From the NCBI RefSeq assembly GCF_000149955.1, contig NC_030994.1, forward strand, positions 1,755,776 through 1,819,775: 64,000 nucleotides of DNA, written 5' to 3'. Made by a program: the position numbers and the translations under genes. Positions 1 through 11,424 of this stretch are shown piece after piece; the stretch's first letter is position 1; every line of letters starts with the position of its first letter. The stretch comes from Fusarium oxysporum f. sp. lycopersici 4287. Its lineage: Eukaryota > Ascomycota > Sordariomycetes > Hypocreales > Nectriaceae. The notes beneath the pieces are model-generated. The model made no database searches. It was not told the origin of the DNA and saw only the letters and a list, made by a program, of their open reading frames with translations.

Positions 1-392
1 TCCAAAGTAGAGAATATCGCGATCGGGATCGAGGAAGACCTGACCAGGACCACGAGCAAAGCCAAAACCGAGTCCGTAGTACTTCAGAGCTTCACTGCGC
101 GACTCGGCGCATGCGTGGAGGTTGGCGGGAATAATTGCTGAAGAGGTACACCCTGACCATGAGAAGGAGCTTGAGGAGCCGGACCATGAGGAACCGCATT
201 GCATGGGCACGAGGCGCGCAGGAGGGAGGTTATAATTCCAGATCTTGACACGTAGTTCTGCGGGGAGTTGCTCGAAGTTGTGCTGAAAAGAAGAGTGTTA
301 GAATCGGGCATCTAGGAAGAATGGGTTGGTTGGTGACTTACAAAGGTGCGAGACGTCGGTGATGGCGGGGCATACACTGTATGAGAAGACAT
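1..392 (-). CDS. 2EXR domain protein, partial (3' part lies off the left edge)
   Basis: The gene reads leftward from an ATG at 392. Exon 1 is 392-342 (17 codons), a 59-nt intron follows at 341-283 (GTAAGT donor, TTTTCAG acceptor), and exon 2 runs from 282 off the window edge. The translation has the fungal 2EXR pattern: an F-x-x-LPAELR-x-KIW start, a P-x-R-x-V segment, a conserved ESR-x-EAL-x-YY block and a DPDRDILYFG block. 2EXR proteins are a large Pezizomycotina family of unknown biochemical role, often found in many copies. Only about 111 residues are visible, so total length and C-terminus are unknown. The start was chosen because it is the only ATG that splices in frame into the domain. 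The family call is firm; function is unknown. Confidence 0.8.
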
Positions 393-3300
393 GTTGCAAG
401 AAACGTATGAGGATAGGAGTGCCAGATAATATTGTGGCTGTAGTCGCAAACCCCAGGCGACACGCGCGGCGATAATGCGCCGCGAAACCAACGTTCAAAA
501 GACCGTCAATTGTCGTGGTAGAGAGTAGTAGATGTCGATGGTGATGAAGTTTTGAGTTGGGCGTAAAGTAAGTAGATGAGTAGAGTTGAGTAGAATCAAA
601 TGACCTGTGGTTCGGTTGAAGATATACAAAATATTACAATGAATCCTTCTTTCTCTGTTCTGAATGTCGGAATAGGCTCGAAAAGACAAAGTAAACACTG
701 AGGGGCAGGTGAAGGATAATAAATATAACAAACAATGAGAGAGAAGACAAGATGAATAAGTGAATGACGACAGAGGGACTGGGAGAGGGAGTGTTGTTCA
801 ATTTCCTATCACACGCCTATACCCCATCCATGCCTAAATCATTCGGTCCTCACTAGGTTAATAAAGGTCCAGTAGACAGACAGACCCATGCCTCTCTCTA
901 GTCTCTCCTCCTACCGTAGGATCCATGTCCATGTCAAGTTGTTGATGCCCTTGTCATGTTCATACCCTTGACAGACCAAACTTATTCATACCCAGGGACA
1001 CATCGTTGATGATCCTTGTTAATCAACAATGAGAAAATGCCCCCAAGAGCGAAGCTTCCAATGTGATTTTCACTCATGTACCCGTCGGCAAAGGCTCAAG
1101 CCCAAGAGCATCCGTGGGTCATGGACCAATGGACCCAGCCACCCAGCCACGGAAAAGATACCAAAGTCCGAAGATTCTTGGCTTGTGTGTAAGTTGCCGG
1201 GAGAGGAACCCCAGTTGCGTTCGACGCTTGTGCAAGAGACTTCGATTCCAACTCGACTTGAGCAGTCAGAAAGGAAGACAAGAAAAGGGATGAAGCGCAC
1301 TTGACAGCCCGGAAACTGCAAAACGCACTCGCTCATATTCCCGGAAATACTTCTCCATATCCATACACCCCCTTCGGCAGCTTCCATTCCCCTCAGCCTG
1401 ACCTGACAGATCACAGCAGGAGGACAGAACTTTCTGCCAGCCTGATGCGACCCCGAGAGCAGCCCAGCCCAGGCACATCACGGACAGAACCGACTGCTCG
1501 GGTCCGGAGAGCCGGGGGTGCATTGAAGTGTAGTGTAATGTAGTGTAGGCTAACTGGCATTATTTACAGCCTAAGACGAAGCACAGGCTGCACAAGCGAC
1601 ATCACATCACATTCAACAGCAGCTCAAGTTAAGCCGTTCCAAGCCTAGGATCAGGCTCTTGGCAGTTACGTCTCTGATCTGATGGAACACGGATCATAGA
1701 GGCGCTGGTTGACTTCAGTCTTTTCTCAAAGTCGAGTGCTATGCCGCATTCAAGGCCGCCACAAATGGTGTTTGACTGATTGCTGCAACTCCAATGTTAC
1801 CCCGTTCCCGTGTCTCGCATGAGCCGCACACCACAGAGAGGGAAAACAAAAGAGCCTGAGTAGAAACAGGCAATCTTGCTAGTGAAATGAGCCCAGGAAT
1901 TTCGCCATCACGGAGGAAAATGGCCGGTGATAAGATATCTCGAGACTCCGCAAGCGTTTATTCCCCTTTCAGACTGTGTTTCCTGTTCCTTTTGCGAAGG
2001 GACCAAGGCATGGAAACATGCGTAGACATCTCGACCAATAGGCGTTTGCAATCGACTCCGGAACATTTCCAGCTAGACTTTCCCCCAGGATTGGACTTGT
2101 CATTTCTTCTGTAGGGACATGGGTCATATCATGGGTCCTTGTCATGGCTTTTAGGAGCCCATGCCATGATGCGATTGGTCCGAATGTTGAGTAGTACCCT
2201 TATTGACTTGCGGATGGCCGTTGATCCGACGCATGACAAGGAGGGGCCACAAGCCTCAGAATCCATATCCAATACTAGGCTTTGACACTGACACTGACGA
2301 TGCCTGCTCCCTTTATCCAAGATATGAACAACCTCTCATGTCGTGTCTCATGTCATATGATGCTACTTCGATCTAGACAAGACGTGTTTATTGTCTTGAT
2401 CTCTTGTTTCCTCCTTCGAGGACGTTCGAAACACACTGCCCGAGGGGTGCCTTGATCCACAGATAACGCCTCTTTGTCTGGTTCTCGTCCTCATCGCGCT
2501 CTCCGGCGTGGGACATCAAAGTGACGGCTGTGTAGTTTATATCCACATGCCGTTCATGGTTCCCGGTCGCAAGGGCCAAGGCTGTAATGTAGTCAATTGT
2601 TCGAGGTTCGTGATCCCAGGGAACTATAATAGCATAGCGCATCGTAGCGTAGTTTGGTTGACTCTAACTTAGCCATCGTTGAAACTTGAAAGTGCCAGAC
2701 ATTCGTTCCATCACTAGAAAGCGCTCTATGGTTTTGTACGCTGCTGAAGGGTCTTGCAGTAGTAGCCTCAGCTCTCTGATGCATTGCATCTGTTGTTGTC
2801 GAACTGTCATTTCTGTTCCAATCATGTCCCAGAAATGAGGTACGCTAGATAGCTGCAGGACATGAAGATTGCATTAGGTTCATAGTCCCAGCAGCAGATG
2901 TCATATTGCCGTCGGCATAACGACTTCTCATAGGATTCACGTAATCCACCACCTCTTCCTGGCACTCAGCTGCCTTGAGCTCAAATACGACAGCGGGGCT
3001 TTCGAAGAAAACCTACCATATCCAATCCTTTGGAAGGTGATTAACAACTGCATTAGATCTGCATCCTGCTGATGAGTATTTTAATATCATCAAGACAAGG
3101 GTCGGGATCTTTCAGTTGAGTCTTCGCAGTCCGCCAATGATATGTACACGTCGTACTCAAGAGGTAAAGGTTCTATGCCGGTCTCTGTCTCAGCTCTCCA
3201 GAATCCGAGATCTAAGTTTGTGAGGATGTCAGGATGTCAAGGGTAGCGCATTTTGGATTACTGAACGTTAGGGATCATGTCAGACCCTTCCCCTGCATTG

Positions 3301-4779
3301 CCCACTCTGATTGACTCGTCTAAATAGCGGCTTGCATGGATGCAAAGGACGGGCCCTTGTTGGTCCTGGCGTCCTAACCGCAACCGGCGAGAACGCTACT
3401 GTCGATCATCCGCGACGCCTCACAGCGCCAGAGAACGTCTTGTTGATATGAGGGGTTTGACCCTTGAGGCTTGAGGGAGCTCCAAGCCTCCAAAGCCTTG
3501 AGCATCTTGGCGCATGCCAACGTCAACATCAGCCTTCGTGTCACGATATCAACATCATTCAGGACGAGTCCCGTTCATCGTCTCTTCAATGCAACCATTG
3601 CGAAACCGCGATGATTATTGCATAGACATTCTGGAAGAGTATAGCCGTCTCTGGTTATGCTCTGGGCTGTCTGTATCCTTGTGCTGTGCCGCAAGGATTT
3701 GTACGAAAGATGATGGTCAGGCCGCATCGGTCTGCCCGGCAGTTCGAGTATGTTATGTAACTGTGAAGCAGTTCGATATTAAAACATCACCGGTCAGCCT
3801 CGATTGCGGAGCAAGAGTGGCAGGTGTGTATTAACTGGCAAAAGCAATCCAGCAAGTTTCATTTCCGACAAGTAGCGGACCGACCAGTTTAACGGTTTCC
3901 GAAGACTATGCTGTGCGTATGGCATCCCCTGCTGTAAAGGTTTGAACGGTATCCGCAAGCTGAAAAGAAATGTTACATCGAAGACTTTGATTCATCTTGA
4001 CTTTTCGGAGCGCGATGCCAAGTCTAGCCCGAATATTTTCGGGATCCACATCGGGGGCGTTCGAAACTTGAAAGCTGTCAGAAGGTGTGGCGCGTGCTGT
4101 GGCGTTTTTCTAGACTGGTCAGGTGATCAAGCATGTGACCGTGATTGAAGATCTTGACTCTCACTGCTTGATAGATGGATAAACTCAGTGACCACTGGTC
4201 GACCGTTCCTGCAGCCTTCTCCTAGTTATCAACGTACATAACCGCTCACGCCAACGGTTTGACACGGACCCAAAATAGATCTTGGTGACAACCATCTCCC
4301 ATCTCGGGGAACAATGCTTGTCTCTGATTGGCTCAGTGTTTGTCTAAGCGCTCGAGGCAACACGCTCAACTCTTGTAGCTAGAGGTTCGGCCAATCCTAG
4401 CCCAGCATTCGATGTCAATCTCTCACACAACACCAACCAGCGCGCCTATGCTGCAATTCTTGCATAGGCGCTTCCAACTTATCACCCTGATCGGCTTCAT
4501 GTAATTGGTCTCTTCAGTGCTATTGTGATGGTGTTCGTCGCTTAAGGTTAACGGATCTTGTTAAGCTGTGATCAATCTCGTATATCTATGTTGCAAATCC
4601 CCATGATCTAATTCAATATCAATTCAAAGCTCTTTCGTATTTACGTTTGGTTCCTTTTCCTTTTCTTCTTTCTTATATTCTTTCCTTTTCTCTCCAGCCG
4701 GTCTTGGGGTTTGAATTTCCCGTTAGTCTTGTTCCTCGTGATCCCTCTCTGGTCAATATACTCGGTCTATATCCTCAGA
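393..4779. other. Long non-coding stretch (4.4 kb)
   Basis: No gene could be supported here. The open frames are short, overlap on both strands and do not splice into anything recognisable. The right end (about 4300-4779) becomes pyrimidine-rich and is likely promoter and 5' UTR of the membrane-protein gene at 4780. No transposon open frames, terminal repeats or strong AT bias typical of heavily RIP-mutated repeats were noticed. Confidence 0.5.
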
Positions 4780-5552
4780 ATGGAATCTTCCACCAGAAAC
4801 ATGTCCATCGGTACCAAGACAGAGATCTCAGCGTCCAACTTCGAAGCAGATGTTGAGTCGGTTCGAACCGAACCCAGCTTTCGTATCTATCGCTTGATCG
4901 ACAGCGCTAGACTGGGCCTCACAGTCCTCGGTCTCGCAGCGGCCTTGACAATCCTTGGTGTTTCGGCGGATGCCCTCGCTGTGTTCCATGCTACCTATGT
5001 CCCGGAAGATTGGTTACTTCAACTATGGCCTGCCAACTTCGATATGCGCCCTACCGTAGCTCTGGTAGTCGGTAGTGCCCTGGTTATTGGGGCCAATCTT
5101 GTTTCGTTGATCGCCGGCAAGCTTCCGACTGTAAGGCGACCCCCAGTCTCTTCCTGTTATATTTGCTTTTTGGTTCTAAAGCTAACGGTCATGATGCAAA
5201 TAAGGCCCGCAGAAACGCTGCAGTCAAGGCAGCAATCACATTTGTGCCCCCAGCTATTGCCCTGGTCGCCGCCATCATCGCCATGTCCTTCTTCTACGGG
5301 GTGAATGCCTCTACCACCAACGATTCACTTCAGAGCTGGACATGTCGCTGGAAGGACGTGGCCATGAACGTGCAGCCTCACTTCGGCACACTCTGCAAAC
5401 AGAGCCGGGCCGGTGTAGCGCTCTCTGTCATGCTAGTTCCCGTCGAAGCTATAATTCTGGGGTTGGCGGCGTATCAGTTCACCCTGGAGAAACGCTTCGA
5501 CTTGGGCGCTCGTGGACCAAGCCGTAAAGCGGGAAGCCCTGCTCTGTCTTGA
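4780..5552 (+). CDS. Four-TM MARVEL-like integral membrane protein
   Basis: The model is exon 1 4780-5130, intron 5131-5204 (GTAAGG donor, GCTAAC branch site, TAAG acceptor) and exon 2 5205-5552, giving 232 residues. A hydrophilic N-terminus of about 45 residues is followed by four hydrophobic segments, at roughly residues 47-70, 87-112, 123-148 and 178-200. There is an extracytosolic-type loop with two cysteines (in SWTCRW and GTLCKQ) between the third and fourth, and a short basic tail. This topology is that of fungal MARVEL-like proteins of plasma membrane or vesicles; no catalytic motif is present. The ATG at 4780 is the first in frame. The AAG acceptor was chosen because the CAG eight bases later breaks the reading frame. 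Family assignment rests on topology, so the role is open. Confidence 0.7.
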
Positions 5553-7081
5553 AATTGATATCGAGATTGGGAGATTGGAGCCAATATGCGAGAGTCCCAC
5601 GGCCTTGGGCCTGGGTTCAGATTATTGAGATATCAGGTCTGATCGCCGGATACCAGTTGAGTTGAATCGATGGAATTGTCAAAGGATCGGAATTAGTTGT
5701 AGGGTGTCATAATCAGCCCAGGGGGAGGGGGACTGAGACTATTGGAACCCATCAAACATGGGTTCATTATTCATAGTCTCTTCTGTTTTTCTTCTGAGGA
5801 TTTGGAACTGGAGCTGGAGCTGAAAACAAAGCTCGATGTGGTTTCGATTGCGATAGGTCATATTTGGAATATTAATCAACCCTCTTTTCTCTTTTCTTTT
5901 TACGCGCCGAGACAAATGTCAGGACCAGAACCAACAGCTCGGCCATGCCTAGCGCGCGCATAGTCTGTGAACCAGTCCAGGTCAGTCCAGGTCAGTCCAG
6001 ATCTGGTAGATGATTTTGTAGACATTCCGACAGTTTGGAAGCCCCTGATGCCTCGCAGTGATTAGCAGAAACTCTAACTTATGGTGTTCCGTCTCCTCGG
6101 TGCTGTCAAAGATGATAAGACGTAGGGGCAATTGCTTGCATTACAATGGGGTATAACACATTGTCCAGAGTGGCTGCAGCCCATTATTAGGAACAATACG
6201 AGTAATGTTCATCAGTCGCAAGACAAACGAAAACGTACGGTCCTAGGCTTCGTGAGGACCACATATCTCCAGGGTAGCCGAGCACCCGAATGCTACAGTA
6301 ACATGAGAAATTCCTTCACACAATTTGATCACCATTATCCGTACCCGCAACACTCAACAAGGTCTAGAAGGCATGCATCGAAGGATGAAGTAACAAGTAT
6401 TGACAGGCCGTTTCTCGTCACGAGACATCCCAGTCAGGTGCTGGTTTCATCAGCATTATCCCGGAAGGTAAGGCCGCAATGCATCCTCGCTAACAAAGGA
6501 TCCATTTACGCCTTGACTGTGTTATCAGTCCCCGATCGTGAATGTTCTATTCCGGGCGGAATCGAGCTTTATGCCCACCGGACCTCGCCTGAGCCAAGAG
6601 GAAGTGTGAGTTACAGTCAACTGTCTTTGTTGAACCCACAACTGTGTGTATAGTGATTGCGTGACACGGGTTTCACTTATAGAAGAACAGAGTGGGAAAC
6701 AGAGGGAAACCTGCAGTCCTTGTAACACCAGCTACGGCACAAAGACGCCTCGCTTTATTGTGTACTGTATTCAACCTCGATTTGTCTTCATCACATTGAA
6801 TTACTATAGAGTGGTCTCTATGTTCCCCTGCCGTAAGCCTCCTGCGTATTTGATTACGGAACGTGATACAGATTGTGCTCAAAATTATATACGCCTGTTT
6901 CTTTGGCTTGATATTTGAGTTGTTTTGATACAAACGGCACATTATCGCAAAGTATGGGCGCACAAAGATCTCACATGTAACAAATATCCAAGCCATCTCA
7001 GAGCAGTCAATGGCTTTCATACGCTCGTAACTTTCCTTTTACATCGTTGTGATCCCGACTCTGTAAGCGTCTGTTGTCATC
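5553..7081. other. Non-coding stretch
   Basis: No gene could be supported. A 173-codon frame at 6132-6653 has no domain, splice partner or coding-like composition. A short tandem 10-bp repeat lies at 5973-6000. Confidence 0.45.
5973..6000. repeat. Tandem 10-bp repeat, three copies
   Basis: The decamer CAGTCCAGGT and close variants occur three times head to tail. It is about 420 bp past the four-TM gene stop, and no function is implied. Confidence 0.7.
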
Positions 7082-8322
7082 ATGCATCTATCACCGGCAA
7101 TGGCTTTACCTTATACACCAAGTCGCACCTCTACGAAGCCTCCGAATCCAAAACCAAGGCAAAAACAAGAAACTCCTGCCTCAGCTCCAGCTCCAACTCC
7201 AAGATTACTCCCGGGAGAGCGAAGAGTCAAGCCTCGCCTTAGCAAGCCAAGTCTCGATCCTGTTCTGGAGAGCGATCAACGACTCTCAAGTGATGTAGAG
7301 CAGATTGTCACTGTGGATGCTGCCAAAGTGACGAGAAAGCAGTCATTACCGATACTCACCAGAAAACGAAGTGACTTCNNNNNNNNNNNNNNNNNNNNNN
7401 NNNNNNNNNNNNNNNNNNNNNNNNNNNNNNNNNNNNNNNNNNNNNNNNNNNNNNNNNNNNNNNNNNNNNNNNNNNNNNNNNNNNNNNNNNNNNNNNNNNN
7501 NNNNNNNNNNNNNNNNNNNNNNNNNNNNNNNNNNNNNNNNNNNNNNNNNNNNNNNNNNNNNNNNNNNNNNNNNNNNNNNNNNNNNNNNNNNNNNNNNNNN
7601 NNNNNNNNNNNNNNNNNNNNNNNNNNNNNNNNNNNNNNNNNNNNNNNNNNNNNNNNNNNNNNNNNNNNNNNNNNNNNNNNNNNNNNNNNNNNNNNNNNNN
7701 NNNNNNNNNNNNNNNNNNNNNNNNNNNNNNNNNNNNNNNNNNNNNNNNNNNNNNNNNNNNNNNNNNNNNNNNNNNNNNNNNNNNNNNNNNNNNNNNNNNN
7801 NNNNNNNNNNNNNNNNNNNNNNNNNNNNNNNNNNNNNNNNNNNTTCAGAGACACATGAAGCAGGCCCTGAGAATTCCTCCATCTAAGGGGTTCTTGAGAT
7901 TCGTTCCCCTCGCCGAAGACTGCGCTGGGTGGAAAGGTAACACACTTGCTGGGCATATTACAGGAGTAACAGAAGAGGCACAAGCGATGACGGAGCGTCG
8001 AGGTTCGCTCAGAGCTCCGAGGAGAAGATCTAGTAAGGTGAGCCTCTTATATCGCTATGTTGAAGAAGCTGGTTTTGATCAACATGAGTAGGCATTTCGA
8101 GGAATAAGGAGTAAGATGACTGCATCAGAGAGCGCATCTACATTAAATCCTAACACATCGAATGGAATATTGTCTAATGACCCAGAAACTCTTGGAAAGG
8201 CTGCGAAAAGCGAGGCCGAGACCGAGAAAGACAAGACAAAGACGATAAAGCGAAGGAGGAGTTTCATTCATGCCCTGTTTCCTAGGTCAGCGAGCCGACT
8301 AGCGGAAAGAGAGGCGGAATGA
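7082..8322 (+). CDS. Hypothetical basic, Pro/Ser-rich protein interrupted by an assembly gap
   Basis: The gene is not recognised. The left part opens at ATG 7082 (alternative ATG 7100) and gives 99 codons of Pro-, Lys- and Arg-rich sequence up to the N run at 7379-7843. After the gap, the frame that includes ATG 7855 stays open to 8037, where AAG|GTGAGC looks like a donor. A 54-nt intron (8038-8091, ending TAG) leads to a final exon 8092-8322 rich in Ser, Lys and Glu, with a basic KRRR patch near the end. Joining the two sides of the gap as one gene is inferred from strand, composition and spacing. The protein appears largely disordered. No domain or membrane segment is visible. Confidence 0.45.
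7379..7843. other. Assembly gap, 465 N
   Basis: This is a run of 465 unknown bases inside the hypothetical gene at 7082-8322. It begins at a codon boundary of the left frame, and its length is a multiple of three. Confidence 0.99.
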
Positions 8323-9939
8323 GAGAAAATGAATGCAGAGATCCCTATCAGCTAGGTAGCCACTAGCAGTGATTAGAGGGTTGAAATATCGATAGAACTC
8401 TTTTGTTTGCGAGGAATGATATGAACGGAATTGTTAAGTCATATAACGCTTCGGTACAGGGTAACCTGCTGCAGATTGCATGCGCCACAGGTAACATGAA
8501 GATATCAAGAAAATATTGGAAGAACAGGGCCCTCTCCCAGCCAAGGAGTGAAGCTAGGTGCTAGTACCTAGTGATGAGATAATATATAACGATGTTACCA
8601 CTTATCATATCTGAACCTGGCTTAGATTACGTGAAGTCACATATGAGTCTATAAGGATACATCCAGGCCTGATAGAAAACCACCTGAGGTCGTTTACAGG
8701 AGGTAGGTACCTTCGTTTAGTGGGTTGCGGGGAGTTTCAGCGCTATCAGCTGCTGCCTGAGCCGTCATAGCTCCAACCACCTCCAAATGACAATCTCAAG
8801 ACCATACATACACATACAACACCTGGAGACGCATCAATCATCCGTCACCTATAGAACGTTCATGCCCATATTTCTCGTCATAATCGGCTATTGTCCTCCA
8901 TCGCATCGTATACACACCTACCAATCAAGCACCGTAGCAATCAACCTTTCCCGTCGATACGCTCACTGATCAATCACTGAGCATAGCAATTGACTTTCTC
9001 AGCCTCACAGCCTTGCTCTCAGACCTACATTTGGACCAACCCAGCCTCGGAGAGTTGACCACTAGGACGGGAGATATCGTGTAGCACAGGATAGCTAGAC
9101 CTGGGCTCTCTAAGCAAAATGGAGGTAAGATACTAGTGCTTGTTGCGCCTGATTTCCCATGCTTTCTTTTTCTCTCTTGTCTCGACGCTTAAGTGTGCGC
9201 TTGACCCTTCGTGTGACCAATGCAACACGATACAACAAAGCACAGCACGACACAGCACAGCGCAACAATGCTGTCACCTCTAAGGGTCACTCCCATCCTG
9301 TCAGCTCCCGCAATATGTCACCAAGCCCTAGCCTGCATCGAGGTAAAGATTGGTACTCAGTAGTGGCGCTGGCCACAAAATTACGGCATCAGCGTCCTGG
9401 CAGCACTCTGGATGCCCTGATTCGACGGACATTCGCTTGGCTGGGCCGCTGCTGTGTAGAGGAGTCTGTGTCACCTCAAGTGAGAGGATATGCGTCTCTT
9501 ATACAACGCGAGGCGTGGTGAGGCGAGGCTCTATACGAGCCACGCTGGCCTGCAAGTATGAGTCCGAGTTGGGGTTTAAAGACCGCTGAAGCCTCATCAC
9601 GTCCAATCCCGGCCAGCTGGAGCCTTCTACGCCTTCAGTTCGCCTGATAATGCAATAGATGGGATCCTTTTGCTCCGATTCATCAGGTGCTGCCAGTTGG
9701 CGGGTATTTCATGTCCCTGTCCGTCAGTGCCCATTGTATCAACCACTGATAGCTCGCCATCTTGATTCGACACAAAGAAAGAGGACAATAAAAGGAGAAG
9801 AATCCTCAAGATAGTTTTGCTGGATATCAAGTGACATGAGCAAACCCGATATTCACTTTCACTCTAACCCAAGAACCCATAACCCAATACCCTCAACACC
9901 AAACTACCCCCTCTCCATTGCCATAGCACAAGCCCCAAA
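8323..9939. other. Non-coding stretch upstream of gtr2
   Basis: No gene could be supported. The frame 9159-9521 is low-complexity and lacks any domain. A small leftward frame at 9627-9830 resembles a signal peptide but has no ATG at its start. The last few hundred bases are probably promoter and leader of gtr2. An ATG at 9836 opens a frame that overlaps the gtr2 start in another phase. Confidence 0.45.
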
Positions 9940-11241
9940 ATGTCACTCAGTCCTCCAATTTACAATCTTGCACGCTCCTTTGACGAGGCAGATGATACAT
10001 CTGCCAGCGGAACAAGTCCAGCCCAGCTAAATCTTCAACGTCTTTTCGAACAGTCAATTAGCGGAGCTTCGGCATCTAAAAAGGATGCACAAAAACCTGC
10101 CGCCCCCGGACCCAATTCTGTTGGCGCAGCTCCTAAGGGGAAGCCGCGCTTATTACTCATGGGTCAACGAAGGTATGATATACGTGGGAGAAAAGAGCAG
10201 ACGTCAGCTAACAGTATGTCACAGGAGCGGAAAGTCATCCATCTCGAGTGTAGTCTTCCACAAGCTGCCCCCGAACGAGACTCTATTCCTTGAATCAACG
10301 GCTAGAATTCAAAAGGACTCCATGGCGTTAGTGCTAGCAATACTCTGACCGTGATGACCATAAACTCATAATTGCATAGGTCATTCATGGATTTCCAAGT
10401 CTGGGACTTTCCAGGCCAGATCGACGTCTTTGAGAACCCAGGATTTGATATTGAGGCCATCTTCAGCGAGATTGGAGCCCTCATCTGGGTCATCGACGCC
10501 CAGGATGACTACCTCGAAGCCGTCATGCGCCTCAATACCACGATCCTTTTTCTTCAGCGAACATACCCCAACATCAATATTGAGGTCTTCATCCACAAGG
10601 TTGACGGCCTCTCAGATGACTACAAGCTCGATATTCAGCGCGACATCACCATCCGTATTCAAGATGAGTTGTCAGACCACGGCTTTGAGAACGCCCCCGT
10701 CACCTTCCACCTAACCTCCATTTACAACCATTCTATTTTCGAGGCTTTCAGCAAGGTTATCCAAAAGCTCATTCCTCGCCTTGGAACGCTGGAATCCATG
10801 CTTACCAACCTCTGCCGCACGTGCCGTTTCGAAAAGGCATACCTCTTTGATGTGCTTACAAAGATCTATATCGCCACTGACAGCGCAACTGCCGATATGG
10901 CGAGCTACGAGATCTGCAGTGATTACATCGATGTCATCATTGATATAACTGAGGTTTATGGTACGTGGCAGCGCAGTGATGAAGGGCGGCGTCGGCTGGA
11001 GGGTGAACCGTGGAGCGCGCCTATCGATAAACAGATTGGCTGCAACACTGCAGAAAGCTGTCTTGTCCTGCACGACGGAAACAAGCCCATCATGCTGCGT
11101 GAGGTGGATCGTTACTTGGCCCTTGTTGCTATTATGAAGGAGGACTCGTACGATAGCATGCCCCTGGTTAACATGAATGTCGAGGCCGTTGTTGAGGGAT
11201 TGACCGAATTCTTTAACATCACTAAGCCCCGGCAGCAGTAA
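9940..11241 (+). CDS. gtr2: Rag-family GTPase Gtr2 (RagC/D orthologue)
   Basis: Exons are 9940-10172, 10225-10326 and 10380-11241, giving 398 residues. Introns are 52 and 53 nt, with the first junction inside the P-loop region. G-motifs are visible: MGQRRSGKSSI (G1), WDFPGQ (G3) and IHKVDG (G4-like). The run VVFHKLPPNETLFLEST is diagnostic of the RagC/D/Gtr2 branch rather than Gtr1. The C-terminal half is the roadblock-type dimerisation domain. Gtr2 pairs with Gtr1 in the EGO/Ragulator-bound heterodimer on the vacuole and signals amino-acid supply to TORC1. The N-terminal 45 residues or so are a Ser/Ala/Pro-rich extension, as in other filamentous fungi. The gene converges on apc4, with 183 bp between their stops. 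Confidence 0.93.
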
Positions 11242-11424
11242 CTCGACTGCCATGACTGAAAGGGGGAGGGACTTCATATTTCTGTTCTACCTTGTAAATT
11301 ATTTAAGCTAGCGTCCTTTTCAACACCTGTTTTTGAGAGTCCATGACGCCGGGTTCGGATTTCCTTCGAAGTACCCCCATTTCTATGTTGATATTTATCG
11401 AAGTGAACCGCATGACAGCTTGAG

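Noticed and set aside
6132..6653. 173-codon open frame on the plus strand
   Set aside because: It has no domain, low-quality composition, no splice partners and overlapping frames on both strands.
9159..9521. 120-codon open frame upstream of gtr2
   Set aside because: It is low-complexity sequence with no protein feature, and probably promoter or leader.
9627..9830. Leftward frame resembling a secreted small protein
   Set aside because: The hydrophobic start is preceded by TTG, not ATG, and there are no cysteines or homologues I can name.
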